Position numbers and translations under genes: made by a program. Below the pieces are notes generated by a model that made no database searches, was not told the origin of the DNA, and was given only the letters and a program-made list of their open reading frames with translations. This document shows, piece by piece, positions 61,739 to 64,000 of a stretch of 64,000 nucleotides of DNA (position 1 is its first letter; each line of letters opens with the position of its first letter). Source of the stretch: Zobellella taiwanensis (GTDB lineage Bacteria; Pseudomonadota; Gammaproteobacteria; Enterobacterales; Aeromonadaceae); assembly GCF_003012795.1 (NCBI RefSeq), contig NZ_PXYH01000001.1, forward strand, positions 186,001 to 250,000. The letters are read 5' to 3'.

Positions 61739-63109
61739 AAGCAACGCAAGTGGTTTAACGAGTTTCCCGATCCCATGGTGTTAATCTTCATGGTGCTGGT
61801 CGCGGTATACCTGCTGACCTTTATCATTCCCGCTGGCGAGTTCGCCCGCGAGCTCGTGGACGGCAGAAACCGGGTGATTCCCGACTCCTTCCAGTTGCTG
61901 GCGGAAACGGCTCCGCTACATTTCTTCGATCTGTTCCTGGCCATTCCCCAGGGCATGATCAATGCCTCCCCGTTTCTGTTTATTGTGTTTATCGCCGGCG
62001 GCCTCTTTCATGTGCTGCAAAGCACGGGCGCGCTGGAAAACATGGTCGGCGTGGCCGCCAACAAGGTTGGTGCTGGCAACAGCCTGCGGAGCCGCAACCT
62101 GATCATCGTGCTGGGTACCTTTATCTATGGCTTCTTCGGGGTGGCCGTGGGTGGCGAAAACAATATCGCCCTGGTGCCGCTGGGTGTGCTGGTGGCGGCG
62201 GCCATTGGCTGCTCCCGATTGGTGGGGGTTACCATGGCCGTTGGCGGCATCGGTATCGGTTTTGCCCTGTCGCCGATCAACCCCTACACCGTGGGTGTGG
62301 CCCAGAGCATTGGCGAACTGCCACTGTTCTCAGGCTGGAGCCTGCGTCTGCTGATGGTACTGACGTCACTGGCCTTGCTGTCAGCCTATCTCTGCCTGCG
62401 CGTGGTCAAAATGGAGTTCCATGACGACCAACCGGCCGAAATGAGCAAACCGCTGCATGAATACCGGCTGTCACGCCAGGATCTGACGATTCTCGGTATT
62501 TTTTTGATCGGCCTGGCCATCCTGGTGACAGGCGTGTTCACCCGCGGCTGGTACATCAAGGAAATTACCGCCATCTTCCTGATGATGGCAATCGTGATCG
62601 GCTTTGCATCGGGCATGACTGCCAACCAACTGGTCAAGCGCATGATGGAAGGCGCGGCCTCGGTCACCTCCGGCGCCCTGGTGATTGGCCTGGCGGCCTC
62701 GATCCCGGTAATTTTGCAGGATGCCCACGTGATTGACACCATCGTCAAATCCCTGAGCGCCATCCTTGAGGGAACCCCTGTGGCTGTGGCCGCCGTGCTG
62801 ACCAGCATCATTCAGGGCATCATAAATCTGTTTATTCCCAGCGGCTCGGCCCAAGCACTGATCACCATGCCGATACTGATCCCGGTGGCTGATCTGATCG
62901 GCATGAGCCGCCAGTTGATGGTCACAGCGTTCCAGATCGGCGATGGCCTGACCAACCTGTTTATTCCCACCGCGGGCGGCATTCTGGCCATGCTCGCGCT
63001 GGGGCGAGTGTCCTACGCTCAATGGCTGCCTGTCATTGTGCCCATCATGGTGCCCATCTACGTACTCTGCTGGGTCATGATGGTGGCCGCCGCCTACCTG
63101 GGCTACTGA
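61655..63109 (+). CDS. YfcC-family basic amino acid/C4-dicarboxylate-type permease
   Basis: Predicted inner-membrane transporter with about 11-12 hydrophobic segments of the YfcC/DcuC-like ion transporter group. After a polar N-terminus it has FNEFPDPMVLIFMVLVAVYLLTFIIPAGEFARELVDGRNRVIP, GFFGVAVGGENNIALVPLGVLVA, SPINPYTVGVAQSIGELPLFSGW and NLFIPSGSAQALITMPILIPVADLIG. The last two are typical of YfcC-family carriers. Two equally good starts exist, 61655 (484 residues) and 61703 (468 residues), because the ribosome site and first codons are duplicated. I give the longer. It follows the M20 amidohydrolase and probably imports its substrate. Confidence 0.87.
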   Translation: MNQPHPRAGSDNKERDMNQPHPRAGSDKKQRKWFNEFPDPMVLIFMVLVAVYLLTFIIPAGEFARELVDGRNRVIPDSFQLLAETAPLHFFDLFLAIPQGMINASPFLFIVFIAGGLFHVLQSTGALENMVGVAANKVGAGNSLRSRNLIIVLGTFIYGFFGVAVGGENNIALVPLGVLVAAAIGCSRLVGVTMAVGGIGIGFALSPINPYTVGVAQSIGELPLFSGWSLRLLMVLTSLALLSAYLCLRVVKMEFHDDQPAEMSKPLHEYRLSRQDLTILGIFLIGLAILVTGVFTRGWYIKEITAIFLMMAIVIGFASGMTANQLVKRMMEGAASVTSGALVIGLAASIPVILQDAHVIDTIVKSLSAILEGTPVAVAAVLTSIIQGIINLFIPSGSAQALITMPILIPVADLIGMSRQLMVTAFQIGDGLTNLFIPTAGGILAMLALGRVSYAQWLPVIVPIMVPIYVLCWVMMVAAAYLGY

Positions 63110-63127
63110 GCAACCAGCCGGGCCGGG

Positions 63128-63982
63128 TTAGTCCCGGCCCAGCCATGTATTAAGCCGGCCGGCAATCAACCCGGCCGGCTTTTCTTCCATATGCAGGTGA
63201 TGGCCGCCGGCAAGCACCTCAAGCTCCAATCCGGGGATCAACTCAAGCCAAGGCGCTACCCGATCCAGGCCAATGCCCTGCGTTGCCATCATCAGCCACA
63301 CCGGCATGCTCAGCCGGCGCACAAAGGCGGTGATCTGCGCCTCGCACAGCCGCACCACAGAGGGCAGCACCAGTGCGCCATCGTGGCGCCACAGCCAGCC
63401 TTCAGCGGTTTGCTCCATGCCCCGGGCCAGCAACAGCCGGGCCGCTTCCCGGCTGACCGGCCAGCGGCTGTTCATGCGTGCCGTCACCGCGCTTTCAAAA
63501 TCCGGATAGCAGCGTGGGCCACGGCGACGCTGGCGTTTGGCCTTTTCCAGAGCGGCGGCCAGCTGTTCCGGCAGGGTATCGGCGGCATAATCGTGAGGAA
63601 CCAGACCGTCCAGCAAAAATAGCCGGCTGACCCGCTCGGGAAAGGCGCCGGCGAACAGGGTGGCCACGCTGGCCCCCATGGAATGGCCCAGCAATGCCAC
63701 CTGTTTCAGCTCAAGGGCGTCCAGCAGGGCCAGCACATCGGCCACATTGTCCCAGATGTAATAGGGCTGGCCCGGCGCCTGGTGATCGGAATGGCCATGG
63801 CCGGCCAGATCCGGGGCAATCAGCCGCACACCGGGCAACCGCTGCGCCAGGGGGGTAAAGCTGGCCGCGTTGTCCAGCCAGCCGTGCAGCGCCACCAGGG
63901 GGATGCCATTCGGGTCGCCCCACTCCACCACCGCCAGCCGGCGGCCATGCACATCAATATGGAATTCTCTGGGTTTATTCAT
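63128..63982 (-). CDS. Alpha/beta-fold hydrolase
   Basis: Esterase or hydrolase of unknown substrate, 284 residues. The oxyanion region is ALHGWLDNAASF, the nucleophile S101 lies in LLGHSMGASVATLFAG, and the catalytic His lies in LAGGHHLHMEEKP near the C-terminus. DLAGHGHSD is typical of the epoxide-hydrolase/MhpC-like branch. The positively charged insert KAKRQRRRGPRCYPDFESA is as seen in similar serine-hydrolase-like proteins. It is convergent with the YfcC-type gene, 18 bases apart. Confidence 0.87.
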   Translation of the reverse strand: MNKPREFHIDVHGRRLAVVEWGDPNGIPLVALHGWLDNAASFTPLAQRLPGVRLIAPDLAGHGHSDHQAPGQPYYIWDNVADVLALLDALELKQVALLGHSMGASVATLFAGAFPERVSRLFLLDGLVPHDYAADTLPEQLAAALEKAKRQRRRGPRCYPDFESAVTARMNSRWPVSREAARLLLARGMEQTAEGWLWRHDGALVLPSVVRLCEAQITAFVRRLSMPVWLMMATQGIGLDRVAPWLELIPGLELEVLAGGHHLHMEEKPAGLIAGRLNTWLGRD

Positions 63983-64000
63983 GCCAGGATTCGGGGTACT

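Noticed and set aside
1..64000. CRISPR arrays, insertion sequences, toxin-antitoxin or defence islands
   Set aside because: No regularly spaced direct repeats, transposase-like proteins or defence-type domains were seen. The direct repeats present are the heptamer array and the 48-base duplication.

Overview
This window is a GC-rich (about 63-65% by eye), gene-dense bacterial chromosome segment with housekeeping and catabolic genes and no prophage, insertion sequence or CRISPR array that I can see. The gene families (FruB multidomain PTS protein, MnmC, FimV, NhaD, YccA/YccS/TusE, NagE-NagBAC, GlnA-type PuuA) and regulator sites of the Cra, ArgR, NrdR, CRP and NagC type point to a gammaproteobacterium. 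My best guess, as inference only, is Aeromonadales (Oceanimonas/Oceanisphaera-like), probably marine or brackish given NhaD.

Layout. 1-1250: start of cmk and the riboflavin gene ribA. 1253-8262: fructose PTS operon fruB-fruK-fruA, divergent from its repressor gene cra, with a near-perfect Cra operator between them. 8265-13326: an SDR, an RluA-type pseudouridine synthase, tRNA-Ser(TGA), yccA, yccS and tusE. 13330-20285 (minus strand): pdxB-fimV-truA-accD-folC-dedD, a conserved gammaproteobacterial order. 20401-26453: pgpB, fabB, mnmC, a DUF922 relative and corA. 26587-31532: anaerobic ribonucleotide reductase nrdG-nrdD behind a pair of NrdR boxes and an FNR-like site, a CreA-family lipoprotein and uvrB. 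31691-37479: tRNA-Asn, a gene-free stretch with clustered DnaA boxes and an IHF consensus, then the GlcNAc regulon nagE / nagB-nagA-nagC with yciH. 37524-43048: Mn2+ (yybP-ykoY) riboswitch with a GDT1-family Mn exporter, nhaD, argA behind paired ARG boxes, and the lysine riboswitch with lysC. 43158-46887: three membrane or small proteins and a class I glutamine amidotransferase. 46950-59298: alanine dehydrogenase and a large polyamine locus (two PuuR-like regulators, potFGHI-type transporter, SpuC-type aminotransferase, two divergent gamma-glutamylpolyamine synthetases, PuuB oxidase). 59359-63109: a LysR / M20 amidohydrolase / YfcC-transporter module. 63128-63982: an alpha/beta hydrolase.

How the genes work together. 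Fructose and GlcNAc each have a complete PTS uptake route with a local regulator. The FruB protein carries its own IIA, two HPr domains and a complete Enzyme I, so fructose uptake can probably run without the general PTS. The polyamine locus can import putrescine or spermidine and start degradation either by direct transamination (SpuC) or by gamma-glutamylation (PuuA/PuuB). The later steps (puuC, puuD, puuE) are not in the window.

The points most worth a second look are the DnaA-box/IHF cluster beside tRNA-Asn (datA- or DARS-like), the tandem-HPr FruB fusion, the heptamer array with G-quadruplex potential between corA and nrdD, the in-frame duplication of a Shine-Dalgarno plus start codon in the YfcC-type transporter gene, and the ATP-cone-less NrdD with its NrdR box pair. 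I found no clearly new multi-gene system; most of the window is ordinary core genome.
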